Below are positions 9,498 through 20,241 of a DNA stretch of 64,000 nt, one piece after another. Every line of letters begins with the position of its first letter. The first letter of the stretch is position 1. Below the pieces are notes generated by a model, which searched no databases, was not told the origin of the DNA, and was given only the letters and a program-made list of their open reading frames with translations. A program made the translations under genes and the position numbers. The DNA comes from Capniomyces stellatus (taxonomy: Eukaryota > Kickxellomycota > Harpellomycetes > Harpellales > Legeriomycetaceae), in NCBI GenBank assembly GCA_001661515.1, contig LUVW01000029.1, positions 115,100-179,099 of the forward strand, written 5' to 3'.

Positions 9498-10971
9498 TTA
9501 TTGGGCAGCAACTACGTCGGGGTTGTTGGTGCTCTCAGCAGGCTTTTTGGGTTTGTGGGATCTTTTCCTTTTTCTGGAGCCTCCAGAGCTGGTAGTCGGA
9601 TTTGTGGTTTCATCAGAGGCGCTGGTTGTGGGTTTAGGGATCTGGCTGGGGTTATCGCTAGTAGTGGTGGTAGTAGTGATAGTAGTGGATGTTGGGTTGG
9701 ACAAGGAGTCGGTTTTGTTTGGTGTAGTGTTGTGGTCAGGTTGGGAGTTTGGTGCGGGTTTTTTCTTTTTGCAGGATAGTGGGTTTGGTTGTTTGGCTTT
9801 TTTGATTTTGAACTTGGGTTTTTTGGGAAGCTTTGTAGCTCCATCCTCTTTGGTTTTTTTTATTTCCAATCGTTTTATTTCGCCCGAGTCGGCTTTGGTC
9901 TTTTGTACTTCAATCTACAATTTTATACAGAACCAGGAAATGCAGACAATAAGCACTCAATTTCAAATAAAAAAAACACACAGTTGAGTTCAAACAAACA
10001 AACACTATCTATGTTTATCGAGATGGATCAGTGAACAAGAGGGTAAGGTTGCTTGCCTGTTTAAACTTATCAAGTGTAAGTTTTGATGGTGGCTCAAGAA
10101 TTAGGATTGATCTGTTTATGTGTATAAGCGGAGTTCCGGGAATTTTTCGAAGCATGTATCTCAGATCCTTGTCCATTGTAGCAACGCAGTAGTTGAATTT
10201 GTTTCCCTCCGCTACAAATTAGTGTTTCAGCATGATTAGTCTCCGCACTGTTTAAATTACGTGTGGTCAAAGCGTCGAAAAACAAACACATTGTACTGAT
10301 AATAAACAATATATATATAAATAAAACGACATACCCATAAGCTCTGTAATACACTGGCTGCCAGACACAGGTTTGTTATGGTTGCATCGTCTCTTTTCAA
10401 ACTTTCTAGCCATCACAACCGCACCAATCATTTCTTCACCGCCATTGCGCAAGTCTTGTAGGCTGCAATTGGTCATCACTATATCATAGTTACACATTCA
10501 CAACTATTAATCGCTGGAATAAAAACTTTTTTTCATTCTAAAAAGTAAAAAAGCATTACAATGAGCAATGTAAAGTAATAAAGTCGAAAAAAAAGAACAG
10601 GCGGGTTAAGGTATTGTTAGTTGGATGAAAGCAAGCAAAGCAAACAATCGGCGACTTACGTATTTTCATTGTCCCAACTACGGCAGTTAGCTGGTTTTTC
10701 AAGTCGATTTTGCTTTCTAGACTTGATTGGATTATATCTCCATTAACTATTTTTTTTTTTTTTACAATTGTTAGTTTATTTATTTACGTTGATTGATCCA
10801 CATTCAAATATCTTGGTCCTATTTAGAAGAGTGTGTATGTATATCTTATGAAGATAGTTGGATAGTGGCGAGTAATGGCATACCTAGAACTTGGTAGGGC
10901 TCTCTAAAGTCAAATCCGTATTTGTACATTGACATGCATCTCTTGTACTGCTTTGCTCTTTTGGCTCTCAT
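9498..10971 (-). CDS. UTP23: rRNA-processing protein UTP23 (PIN-domain SSU processome factor)
   Basis: Nucleolar factor for 18S rRNA maturation, associated with snR30/U17 release. Five exons in reading order: 10971-10884, 10746-10660, 10478-10335, 10211-10057, 9914-9498; all phases agree, 296 residues. N-terminus MRAKRAKQYKRCMSMYKYGF...REPYQVLVNGDIIQSSL matches the UTP23/FCF1 PIN fold. A Cys/His zinc motif runs through KRRCNHNKPVSGSQC, followed by VATMDKDLRYMLRKIPGTPL. The family tail signature KQPNPLSCKKKKPAP is present, with a basic, Thr/Ser-rich C-terminus. Intron 4 uses a GC donor (ACAG|GCAAGC); a GT donor in the right phase is absent before the in-frame stop. Confidence 0.9.
9915..10056 (-). 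other. GC-AG intron (UTP23 intron 4)
   Basis: Reading the minus strand: donor AAACAG|GCAAGC, acceptor TTGTAG, phase 0. It joins LTLDKFKQ to IEVQKTKADSGE. Unspliced, the frame hits a stop after about 14 codons. Confidence 0.75.
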
Positions 10972-13296
10972 TTCTCAAAGTGTGTTTAAATTTATGTGTG
11001 CTCCAATTTGAATTCTGTCGCATACAACGTGTTTGTGCTTGTTTTTACGCTATGGTTCTATTATTTTGTTTTGCTTTGTGTTGGTAGAGAAAAGTATATA
11101 TAATAAAGTCTATTAAAAATTTTATTTTTAGCTGTAATTTTATTTTATCATTTTATTTTTTCATTCTAACGGGTTTTAGTATAGTTGAAAAGAAAATTGT
11201 AGAAATTTGATGGATTTTTGAATGAATCGAAAATCTAGCGAATCAGATCCTGTTCGTTTGTAAAATGAAATTGGATCAGAACAAGTCGGTTTACAGAGGG
11301 GGGGGATTGTTGCGTTGTGAACAGGTTGCATAGTAGATAGAGGGTATTATAAATGCGAATTAATGGCGTGTATGCAAAAGTAAAATATATTGTACAGTTT
11401 CAAAGATTTAAAGTAAAAGGATTCAACCTGTGTGCCCAGGATGTAAAAAAAAAGAGAAAAAGCAAGAGAATGTGTGGATGTAGTGTTGAAAAGTGAAAGG
11501 ATGACTGTTATTTATACTTGGAGAGAGGTTAAATCAAGTACATTTGGCAGTTTTCCAAGACCAGAATTGGCAGCCATGTGATTATCAGAAGAGTTGATGG
11601 TGATAGTGATGGTGCACTCGGCCATTGTAATTTATCCAGGGTTGAAATTGTATTGTGCTTGGGGATTATGATTCAAGTTTGATTTGCACAGAGCCTTTTT
11701 TGAGTTGTAACTATTGTATATAAGTTGCGAAAAAAAAAGTAAGAGTAAATGATAGTGGTATAGTGCAGGTCAGTTTGATGGGGGTAAATCAATGTGCAAA
11801 GGCTTAGAGGAATGGAAATGTTGGTAGTTGAGTTGAAGCAGAGGAAGAAGCGTTTTGGTGTAACAGTACCATCAAAGATGATTTTGCCGGTTTAAGAGTT
11901 AGGGTATGGATATTCGTAGCGTTCTATATATGCACACATTTACTTTTCAAATTGAATTGATGAATAAGAGGAATAAACAAAAAAAAAAATATTGGCAGTA
12001 AGAGCTAAAAAAAGAAAAAAAAAAGTGGACGGGAAAGAAATAAAAAAAGGACAAATCGAGTTTATTTGGGTGAGTGGATGGAAGAAGCTCAAATAAATAA
12101 CGTCGAAATGCAAGTAAATAGAGAATAAATAGATACGGTTGGGTGTAAACATTTCGTGGCTTTTATAGGTGGAAAAACAAACATCGAAGTAAATAAATGA
12201 GCAAAAGTAAGAGGGTAAGTAGTTTTATTTTTGTTTTAGGGGTGGAGGAATAAAAGGCGTTTGGTTAAACATTAGCTGGAAATGAAAAGCAGGTAAATTG
12301 AAAGGTGCAATAGAAAGAAGGAAACAAAAAAAAAATAATAATAAAAGAAAGCGGAATACAAACGGAATAGGTTGAATAACAAATATAGTTTGTAATGTGG
12401 TGTTGAGTTGTGACAATTCGTAAATGAGTATTTTTATTTTTATTTTTATTTTTTTATTTTATTTTTTTAATTGAAATTTACTAGTATGAGCCGTTAATAA
12501 ATATGAAAAGTTATGAATAAATTTGGGTATTTTTTTTGTATATTTTTTTTATTTGTGAGGAGAATTTGTAAAAGTGATTCAATTTGTGATAATTAATGCA
12601 AGAAAAATAAGAGTAACAAAGAAAGAAAATACGGGAGCTTCTGTAATATATTCAGGGGTTAACAAGCAGCAGTATATTTAGAAAGGAGTTTTTTTTTCTT
12701 TCTAAGAACTTGAGAAAAGAGAAATAAACTAGAGATTCATTTATCAAAATTATTTCACAGAAACATTACTTTTGAAAAGGTAAATTATTGTACGCTTTTT
12801 TGGGTTGAGAAAAAGTTGGAATAAGAGCAAATAAAGTGAATAGGGCTGGATAAAGGCAACATAAACAATAACAGGAAGCGACAGTACAAGTGAATGAGCA
12901 AATTGGACGGAGAATAGATTTTAAAAATAGAGAGAAGGAAGGATATAGCAACAGTGAAAGAGACAATCGAAGCGAGGGAATTTAAAAGGAAGAGTCAAGG
13001 AATAAAGACAGGAAGTTTTTTTATTGTCAAATAAACACAAAAAGCGGAATAGAGCTAGTTTTGTGGATTGTCGGCGCTTTAAAAAAAAACAGAAACAAAA
13101 ACAAAACGGTCTTGTGTTGGAAATAAGATTTAAGGTTGAAGAGTAAAGTGGTTAGAAAGAAAGAAAGAGAGGGAGGAATAAGAATTAGGGACAAGTAAAG
13201 CGGGGGCAAGTAAACGTAACAACAAGATAAAAGGAGGGTTAAAAAGAGAGAGAAAAAAAAAGGTAGGGAAAAGTGAGAAGAAGCAAATAGAAAAAA
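10972..13296. other. Long intergenic region upstream of VID30
   Basis: 2.3 kb between divergent UTP23 and VID30. From about 12,200 the plus strand becomes strongly purine-rich, merging with the purine-rich VID30 coding strand, which suggests a long 5' UTR. There are ATTTTT repeats at 12428-12475. Minus-strand ORFs here are pyrimidine-rich shadows. No other gene is seen. Confidence 0.5.
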
Positions 13297-16200
13297 ATGT
13301 CGAGTGGTCAAAGTGGTAGAGAAGAGGAGAACGTAGCAGCAAATAACACGGATGCAGGAAGCGGAGGTGAGAGGGGGGAGGAAGGAGGATTTGGAGAGGG
13401 AGTTGGAGTTGGAGAGGGAGTTGGGATTGAGATGAGAGGGTTGGAGGAGGGGGGAGGAGTGTATGTATCAATATTCAATGTTGGAGAAATGTCGGAGCGA
13501 GGGGAGTCGAGAAGAACAACGCAGCTAGCGTCGATTTCAGAGTCACAAAGAGAGGAGGGAGAAGCAGAGATAACTACGTTGAGGAATAGATATAACGAGA
13601 GAATGGGAAACGAGGGTGGGGGTGGTGAGGATAGCGAGGTTAGTCCAGGAGGTACATCGAGGGCAGGTGGGGGACAAATGGGAGTAGGGAACGAAGAGAT
13701 ACCAACATACCCGGGAACTCAGGAGCGGTATTGGACAGCGGCGGATGATGAAAGTGGAGATGAGGAGAGGGAAAGAAGGAGGGAAGATGTATTTGGGACA
13801 ATTGACGAGAGGGAGGTAAGAAGGTTGGGAGGTAGAGGTGACAGAGGGGGAGATGGAGGTAGAATGGGCGGGGGATTTGAGGGGTTGGGAGTTGGGAGCA
13901 GGGGGGAATGGTTGTTTGGGCAGGAGGGAATGTTGGGGCGGAGTCCAGAGATTTTGTTTAGCAGAGGGATTCAGAATTTGGGGCTTGGAGTTGGGTCGGG
14001 ACAGGTGTTGGGAAGGGGGAGACATTCATTGGCAGGGAGGTCAGGAGGGTTTATGACAAGTAGAGGAGGTCTAGATGAAGAGGGTGTGGAGGCAGGGCAA
14101 GGAGGAAGAGTAGGGGGAGGGGGAATTGGGGAGGAGGAAAGCGAGGACGACGATTTGGAGGAACTGGAAGAGTTTGAGGAGGACGAAGAGGATGAAGAGG
14201 AAGATGAAGAGGATAGTGGTGAAGATGATGATAGTGAACTTGAATTTACAAATGTTGTAAGAGGAATTGGAGGAGGAAGAGGCTATGGTGGTGAGGAAGA
14301 AGAAGGCGAGGAAGAAGAGGAAGAAGAAGAAGAAGAGGAAGAGGAAGAGGAAGAGGAAGAGGAAGAGGATTCGGACTTGGAGTTGATATCAGTATCAGGG
14401 GGAGAGGAAGAGGAAGAAGAAGAAGGAGAAGAAGAGGAGGAAGAGGAGGAAGGAATAAAGAAAGATGATGGAGTGGGAGAAGAGAATTTATGGGGTTCAG
14501 ACTTGGATTTGGATTTGGATTTGGATTTGGATTTGGATTTGGATTTGGAATCAGACTTGGACTCGGAATTAGATTTGGATTTGAGTTTATATTTGGATTT
14601 GGGACCGGGGCTGGGTTTAGGGGGAGAAGGGGAGTCAAGAAAAGAAATGGGACGAGGCGGATCGAGTAGTACGGAGCAGGCAGATGGCGGAATAGCAGTA
14701 AAAACAGCAGTGGGAGAGGAGGGAAGTAAGGAGGGAAAAAGGACAAGACAAAGTATGGGAATGGGTAAAAAGGAAGAGGAAAATAAAGATAACGATAAAG
14801 ATATAGAGATGGAGGAAATTGAGATGGGGGTAAAAGGCAGAAGAGGCAAGAAAAAGTATGGAATAAGAATACCGGGATATATGAGAAGGACGGCGTTTGG
14901 AAAGAAGTGGGGAGTAGTGGAAAAGGAAATGAAGATGGAGTTGGCAAAGGAAAGAATCCGAGAAAGAGTGAAAGAGAGGGAGAAGGAGAAGGAGAAGGAA
15001 AAGGAAAAGGAAAAGGAAAAGGAAAAGGAAAGACAGAAACAAAGAGAAAAGGAAAATCAAAAGGAAAAAGGAAAAGGAAAAGGAAAAGGAAAAGGAAAAG
15101 GAAAAAAGAACGAGTTGGAGATGGGATTAGAAAAGGGAGAAAAGGAGGGATTGGAGATGGAAAGTGAAGAGAGAAGAGATAGTGGAAAGAGTTTAACAGG
15201 AGTAGAGGGAGGAATAGTTTTAGAGAAAAAAGAAAAGAAGGAAAGGGAAGAAAAGAAAGGCAAAAAGAGGCAAATAAAGAGAGTCAAGATGGTAGAAATG
15301 ATCAATGCGGGAATAAGAATGAGGTTGAATGTAGCAAGGAGGATGAAGTTACCAACAAAATGGAACCGGAGAGACTGTAATGGGAACGTGAAGGTGACAG
15401 AGAAGCATAGAGGGTTGCAGCTGGAGTATGTAGGCAAAGGGGCAGATGATGTGGATGCAGGGATGGTGAGAACGAACAATGCGATGCCAGTGGAGGCGGG
15501 AGTTTATTACTACGAGGTGGAGATTATGGACAAGGGAAAGAACGGGTATATAGGAATAGGGTTCTGCGGCAAGGACGTGTTACTGGGGAGACTTCCGGGG
15601 TGGGACGACAATTCGTGGGGGTACCACGGAGACGATGGCCACTCGTTTAGATGCAATGGGCGTGGGGAGCCGTTTGGGCCAACGTATGGAACAGGGGACG
15701 TAATAGGGTGTGGGGTGGATTTTGTGAATAGGCAAGTATTTTTCAGTAAAAACGGAGTGTTTCTGGGCGTAGCGTTTGCAAATCTGGAGTTGAAGGGCCC
15801 GATTTATGCGTCAGTTGGAATGCGGACGAGTGGCGAAAAAGTGGTTGGAAACTTTGGACAGAAAAAGTTCAAGTTTGACATTTCTGGGTACGTGAATGAA
15901 CAGAAGAAGAAGGTATGGACCAATATTATGGATGCAAACGTAACGCCTCTATTAACCAACTACACCAGTACCACCAACTTGGACTTTTGCAAGCAAGAGT
16001 TCAACGACCCATCGCTCAAAAGTGTTGATTCTGCTCCCACCGTCCAGGAATCTGTCGATGAACTAGTGCTGTCATACCTGATCCACCACGGCTACAGCGA
16101 AACCGCAGAGTCCTTTGCCCACAACTCTATTGGCACAAGTACAAGTACAAGTACAAGTACAGGTACAGGTACAGGTACAGGCTGTGAGTCTAGCGCAAGT

Positions 16201-17019
16201 TCTGCCAAAATCAAACAAATGCTGGCGGAAAAAGAAGAAATGGTGTTTCGCAGAAAACAGATTTGCAAAATGGTCGAGACTGGCGATATAGGCAGGGCCA
16301 TCCAGCTCATTAGTGATCACTACCCCAAGATAATGACTAGCAACGCTGAACTGGTGTTTGAGTTGCGGTGCCAGTACTTTGTAGAGTTGGTCAGGCGCGT
16401 CAATAGTTTGTTGTGTGAGGATGAGTACATGTTTGACTTGGTTGACGACCGTCACGGTGCTGCTACTGTGTGTGATGTCATGGATGTTGACGATGAACCG
16501 CCTCTCACTTTGCTTGGCGAGCAGGCTACCTATCCATCCGGTAACGAGTACCTTATGGCTCTGAACCACGTGCCTACAAACTCAGTCCAACGTCCTAGCA
16601 AGGTATCTGAAATGATTGGCTTTGGTTCAACTAGCCATAATTTCCCAATACTTTCCACAAAACATCCAGTCGAAATGAGCAAGCATGAGGCAATGACCGA
16701 GCTTATCAAGTTTGGCAAGACGCTTCAGATCCATTATCCAGCTAGGCGTGAGTTAGTTGATGTTTTTTCTGTCATGTCATTTAGGAATCCAGAAACCAAT
16801 TGTACTACAGCGGGTGTTATGGCTCTTGACCGGTTGCGGTTGTTGAGGGAAAAAGTTGATTGTTGTATTTTGGTTGTTGAGGGCAAAATGGTTATTCCCC
16901 CAATTGAAGCTATGGTTTCTCAAGGTCGCGTTTGTGTTGATACTTTGGTCGATGAGTTTAGTCATGGCCCATGTTCTTTGGTTGGGTATGATATGAGGTT
17001 TGCTGCTGTTTTAAAGTAA
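13297..17019 (+). CDS. VID30: VID30/RanBPM (Gid1) scaffold of the GID/CTLH ubiquitin ligase
   Basis: Scaffold and substrate-receptor-binding subunit of the GID/CTLH E3 ligase, which in yeast degrades gluconeogenic enzymes. Single exon of 1240 residues, from the purine-context ATG at 13297. Residues 1-680 are low complexity: Gly/Glu-rich, a Glu block (~280-395), a Leu-Asp repeat from TTGGAT hexamers (~402-440), and a Lys/Glu/Gly-Lys block (~550-605). SPRY domain ~686-870 (TKWNRRDCNGNVKV ... GYIGIGFCGKDV ... GDVIGCGVDF ... NGVFLGVAF). LisH ~919-944 (SVDELVLSYLIHHGYSETAESFA), Ser/Thr-Gly repeat ~947-962, CTLH from ~974 (VFRRKQICKMVETGDIGRAI), then CRA to the end. The N-terminal extension is much longer than in the family. 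Codon use changes sharply near 15,930. Confidence 0.93.
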   Translation: MSSGQSGREEENVAANNTDAGSGGERGEEGGFGEGVGVGEGVGIEMRGLEEGGGVYVSIFNVGEMSERGESRRTTQLASISESQREEGEAEITTLRNRYNERMGNEGGGGEDSEVSPGGTSRAGGGQMGVGNEEIPTYPGTQERYWTAADDESGDEERERRREDVFGTIDEREVRRLGGRGDRGGDGGRMGGGFEGLGVGSRGEWLFGQEGMLGRSPEILFSRGIQNLGLGVGSGQVLGRGRHSLAGRSGGFMTSRGGLDEEGVEAGQGGRVGGGGIGEEESEDDDLEELEEFEEDEEDEEEDEEDSGEDDDSELEFTNVVRGIGGGRGYGGEEEEGEEEEEEEEEEEEEEEEEEEEDSDLELISVSGGEEEEEEEGEEEEEEEEGIKKDDGVGEENLWGSDLDLDLDLDLDLDLDLESDLDSELDLDLSLYLDLGPGLGLGGEGESRKEMGRGGSSSTEQADGGIAVKTAVGEEGSKEGKRTRQSMGMGKKEEENKDNDKDIEMEEIEMGVKGRRGKKKYGIRIPGYMRRTAFGKKWGVVEKEMKMELAKERIRERVKEREKEKEKEKEKEKEKEKERQKQREKENQKEKGKGKGKGKGKGKKNELEMGLEKGEKEGLEMESEERRDSGKSLTGVEGGIVLEKKEKKEREEKKGKKRQIKRVKMVEMINAGIRMRLNVARRMKLPTKWNRRDCNGNVKVTEKHRGLQLEYVGKGADDVDAGMVRTNNAMPVEAGVYYYEVEIMDKGKNGYIGIGFCGKDVLLGRLPGWDDNSWGYHGDDGHSFRCNGRGEPFGPTYGTGDVIGCGVDFVNRQVFFSKNGVFLGVAFANLELKGPIYASVGMRTSGEKVVGNFGQKKFKFDISGYVNEQKKKVWTNIMDANVTPLLTNYTSTTNLDFCKQEFNDPSLKSVDSAPTVQESVDELVLSYLIHHGYSETAESFAHNSIGTSTSTSTSTGTGTGTGCESSASSAKIKQMLAEKEEMVFRRKQICKMVETGDIGRAIQLISDHYPKIMTSNAELVFELRCQYFVELVRRVNSLLCEDEYMFDLVDDRHGAATVCDVMDVDDEPPLTLLGEQATYPSGNEYLMALNHVPTNSVQRPSKVSEMIGFGSTSHNFPILSTKHPVEMSKHEAMTELIKFGKTLQIHYPARRELVDVFSVMSFRNPETNCTTAGVMALDRLRLLREKVDCCILVVEGKMVIPPIEAMVSQGRVCVDTLVDEFSHGPCSLVGYDMRFAAVLK
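14503..14597 (+). repeat. TTGGAT hexamer repeat inside VID30
   Basis: Tandem TTGGAT, partly degenerate, read in frame as (Leu-Asp)n. The same unit recurs in frame in the next gene at 17682-17735. Confidence 0.9.
16136..16181 (+). repeat. ACAAGT/ACAGGT hexamer repeat inside VID30
   Basis: About seven copies, read as Thr-Ser then Thr-Gly dipeptides, between the LisH and CTLH motifs; a flexible linker. Confidence 0.85.
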
Positions 17020-17476
17020 ATCTTTGTTTTTGTTATTCTCTTGGTTTTTTTTTATTTTTTATACTACATCTGTATTTCTATTTCTATCTCTAATTTCAAT
17101 ATTAATTTTTTTTTTTTTTAGGTTTAATAAAACAATTTACTTTCTAGATTAAAAAATAACCAAATCAAACCAAATCGAATTTAAATATTTTTAAAATAAA
17201 TAGTAAATAATCAACATTGAAATAGGAAAAAAAACAAAAAAAAAACCTTCAAGTTTTGGTAAATCAAGTTAATAGAGACTTTGGTGGGAGAACAAGAAGA
17301 GAAGAGAGGAAAGATCATTTTTATAGATGAACTTGAGTATTGATAAGAGTAAAGTAAACAAAATAAATAAATAAATATAAATTGGGAGATCAACGAGTTG
17401 ATGAAAAAAAAAACAAAACAAAACAAAAACAAAACAAAACAAAGAAAGGATAATAAGGAAGGTTGGAGGTGGATAA

Positions 17477-20093
17477 ATGAAGAGTCGGTTGAACAAAAGG
17501 TTCAATTCGTCGGTATTGTTGTTGTTTAACCGGGTAACAAAGCGCAATTTTCAAGATTCAACCAGCATTAAGGACCGGGGTTGCAGTTTAGTCGAAGTAT
17601 CAAACACGTTGACAACAACTAATACCAAATCCAAGTATACTTTCAGCTTGAACACTGAACATGGTAATTCACGAAAAAGTTGTTTGGATTTGGATTTGGA
17701 TTTGGATTTAGATTTGAGTTTGGATTTAGATTTATCTAGTGTGGTTAATAATACAAGGACATTGGATTCCATTACAAAACTTGAACAAAAGGCAAGTCTA
17801 GATAATAATAATAATAATAAAAAAGAATGGAGAAAATGAGAATTGGATTAAAAGTATAAAGGAAATTTGTTTGGATAACATTGTTTTTTTTTTTGTTTAG
17901 GAGTTGGATTGGTCAAGTCGATTAAAGTTTGACAAGGATGAGATTGAGGGCAAAATAGAGATCGAAGATAAAAGCGGGTTAAAAGAAAAGAAGGAGAATG
18001 CCAGCAAGAAAGCAAGTACAACTCGGCGACAACAATGTAAAACCCACAGAACCCGATACTTGCGAAGCCAACCAACGCCAAACATACAGGATCTGTATGG
18101 TATTTTAAAGCTTATAAAGGAGATTGAAAGTTCAGGTGGACGTGTTGGATCGACAGAAGTCACAAACCACATGTTTGCAAACTATCACTTGGGCAAATAT
18201 GACGCAGTAGTGGCAATGTTTAAAGATGTGATTTCAAAGCTGGTGTTTGTTGGCGATGAGTTGGTGGCAGAGTTTCCAAGAAAAGATACAAAGAGAAAAG
18301 ATACAAAGAGAGAAGATATAACGAGAAAAGATACAAAGGGGGAAGAAGAAGAGAAAAAGGTAGAGATTGGGGGGTTGAATTTAGTGAGTTTTGATGTGTT
18401 TAATTATGCAATTGGGTCAGCAATCAAGCTGAAAGATCCAATGTTGGTAGAGTACATTTACAAGATGGGAATGTTGCAGAACCAGTTTATGTTGGATAAG
18501 CAAATGAACAAGCAAAGAACAGAAGCGATAGGAGGGAAGAGCAAGTGGCCAAACGAGTTGACGGTAAAGTACTTGTTTTCAAGAGAGCGGAACAGAGGCA
18601 AGTATGGGGAGAAAGTAGGAGTGGTTAATACTTGTGACTACCTGAGGTGGGAGTTTATAGACTTGGTGATGCAGGCGTATGTGGAAAAGGCAGAAAGGAT
18701 AAATGTAAATAAAGGAACAAGTATAGACAAAAGAGTAGAAAAGTATGTGGGGCTGGGAATGCAAGCATACGTGGTTTCGCTGATCAAGTGCAGCAGAACA
18801 CAGGAGATAGACAAGGTAGTGGACAGGATTGTCAGGATGCAGAAGCACGGCAGCTGGATGGACAAAGTAGGCGGGGAAGGCCTGCAAGTGGTAGTGTTTG
18901 AAGCGATTAGATACTATAGGAAGCAGAGTCAGTTTGGCAAATTGAACCGAGTTGTAGAGTTTGCGCGGCTTAGTGGGATGTACAATGTGATTATGCACAA
19001 CCAGTACATAATGGCAGAGTCAACAAGAACCGCAATAAATCCAGCGGGTTTGGGCTGGGAAACCCAATCAGATCTCGAAAGTTTGGAAGTGGTTACCAGC
19101 AAGATCAGCGGCCTGTTTAGGCGGCCAAGTACGAGCGGGAGTATTGTAGTGTTGGACAGAGTGGCTGAGTTGTTTGAGTTTGCCAGTACAAGGTACACAC
19201 TGGACATGTCTATCATTGAAGTTGTTATGAACGGGATGCTGGGCCTGCTTCAAGGCGGTGGTGTTGGGGCTAGTTGCGAAAACAAACTGAAGGTCAGCCG
19301 AATTGGAAAGTTGCTTATTGGTCAGATTGTCCGGATAACCAACTCCCCCAACTCCTCCAGCCTTGATCGGGCAAGAGGTTTTGTTGTTGTTGCCAAGTTT
19401 GAGCTCCAGTTTGGCATTGTTGGGCTTCGTTTGGCAGTTGAAAAGACCGAGCAGATGATAAATTCCTGCAAGTCAAACCTGCCATTGTCAACCAAAACCT
19501 TGTTGGTTCTGACTCAGTTCAAGTTTGATTTGCTGTACACTTGTGCTGCAAAACGCGATTCTACCGCCAACAACACATTAGATGTACAGTTGCTGGTTGA
19601 TACGTACAGGGACATTTCTGCCCAAATTTCAAACCCTCCAATAAAATACGCAATGATGAGGAGCAACACTCACAAGCTGGTTGTTTGTTTGACAACTTTT
19701 ACTGGTAGTTTGGATGGACTGTGTCGGTTTGATCAATTGGTTGCGTTTCTTGACAACCTGGTCACCCTGGTTCCTTTCAACTACGTTTCAGCCATGTTTG
19801 CTGCTGTTTACAAGCAAGTATTGCAAGCTAACCCGAACTGTGTTTATCACGGCTGGTTTATCGATGTCTTTTACAGCTTTGAACCCCATTACTGTTCAAG
19901 CAAAGTTTATACTGTTTTAATCAACCACATTTTATCTCTGCAACAACACCAGCCATTGCTTTCTGTCTTTGGTTCTAATCCTGGCGCGTCATTGGCTGCC
20001 TCTTTAGTCAATTCTATGGTTTGTAATCCCCGGTTTGTCGTTGATATCAAATCAACCAGTTTTGCTCGGTTAACAAAAAGTGTCCAAAAATAG
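17477..20093 (+). CDS. Helical-repeat (PPR-like) protein, probably mitochondrial
   Basis: Two exons, 17477-17791 and 17901-20093, joined in phase 0 through a GC-AG intron (AAAG|GCAAGT ... TTTAG), 835 residues. The N-terminus MKSRLNKRFNSSVLLLFNRVTKRNF is basic and amphipathic and looks like a mitochondrial presequence. A Leu-Asp dipeptide run (TTGGAT hexamers) follows. The rest is predominantly helical with weak two-helix repeats of PPR type (e.g. TNHMFANYHLGKYDAVVAMF, FDVFNYAIGSAIKLKDPMLVEYIY). I do not recognise an orthologue; a role in mitochondrial RNA metabolism is a guess from fold and presequence. Convergent with CTNNBL1 (148 bp between stops). Confidence 0.7.
17682..17735 (+). repeat. 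TTGGAT hexamer repeat inside the PPR-like gene
   Basis: Same hexamer and same reading frame (Leu-Asp) as the repeat in the upstream neighbour VID30. Confidence 0.9.
17792..17900 (+). other. GC-AG intron (PPR-like gene)
   Basis: GAACAAAAG|GCAAGT donor and a T-rich tract ending TTTAG. Phase 0 on both sides (LEQK|ELDWSSR). The first ORF otherwise ends at 17839, and no in-frame GT donor gives a join. Confidence 0.7.
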
Positions 20094-20100
20094 AGTTTAA

Positions 20101-20126
20101 TTTAATTTAATTTAATTTAATTTCAT
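20101..20126. repeat. TTTAA pentamer repeat
   Basis: About five copies of TTTAA in the short spacer between the convergent PPR-like and CTNNBL1 genes. Confidence 0.8.
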
Positions 20127-20241
20127 TTCATTACTTTTATTTATAATAGAGTTTATTAAACAAATATATTTATATATATTTATAATTCCATGCTATTCAG
20201 TTTAATTATCGTCCCAATTTTCCAAAAATAAAATAAAAAAA

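Noticed and set aside
14246..15060. Long minus-strand Pro/Ser/Leu ORFs opposite VID30
   Set aside because: Pyrimidine-rich antisense of the purine-rich VID30 coding strand, which lacks stops for compositional reasons.
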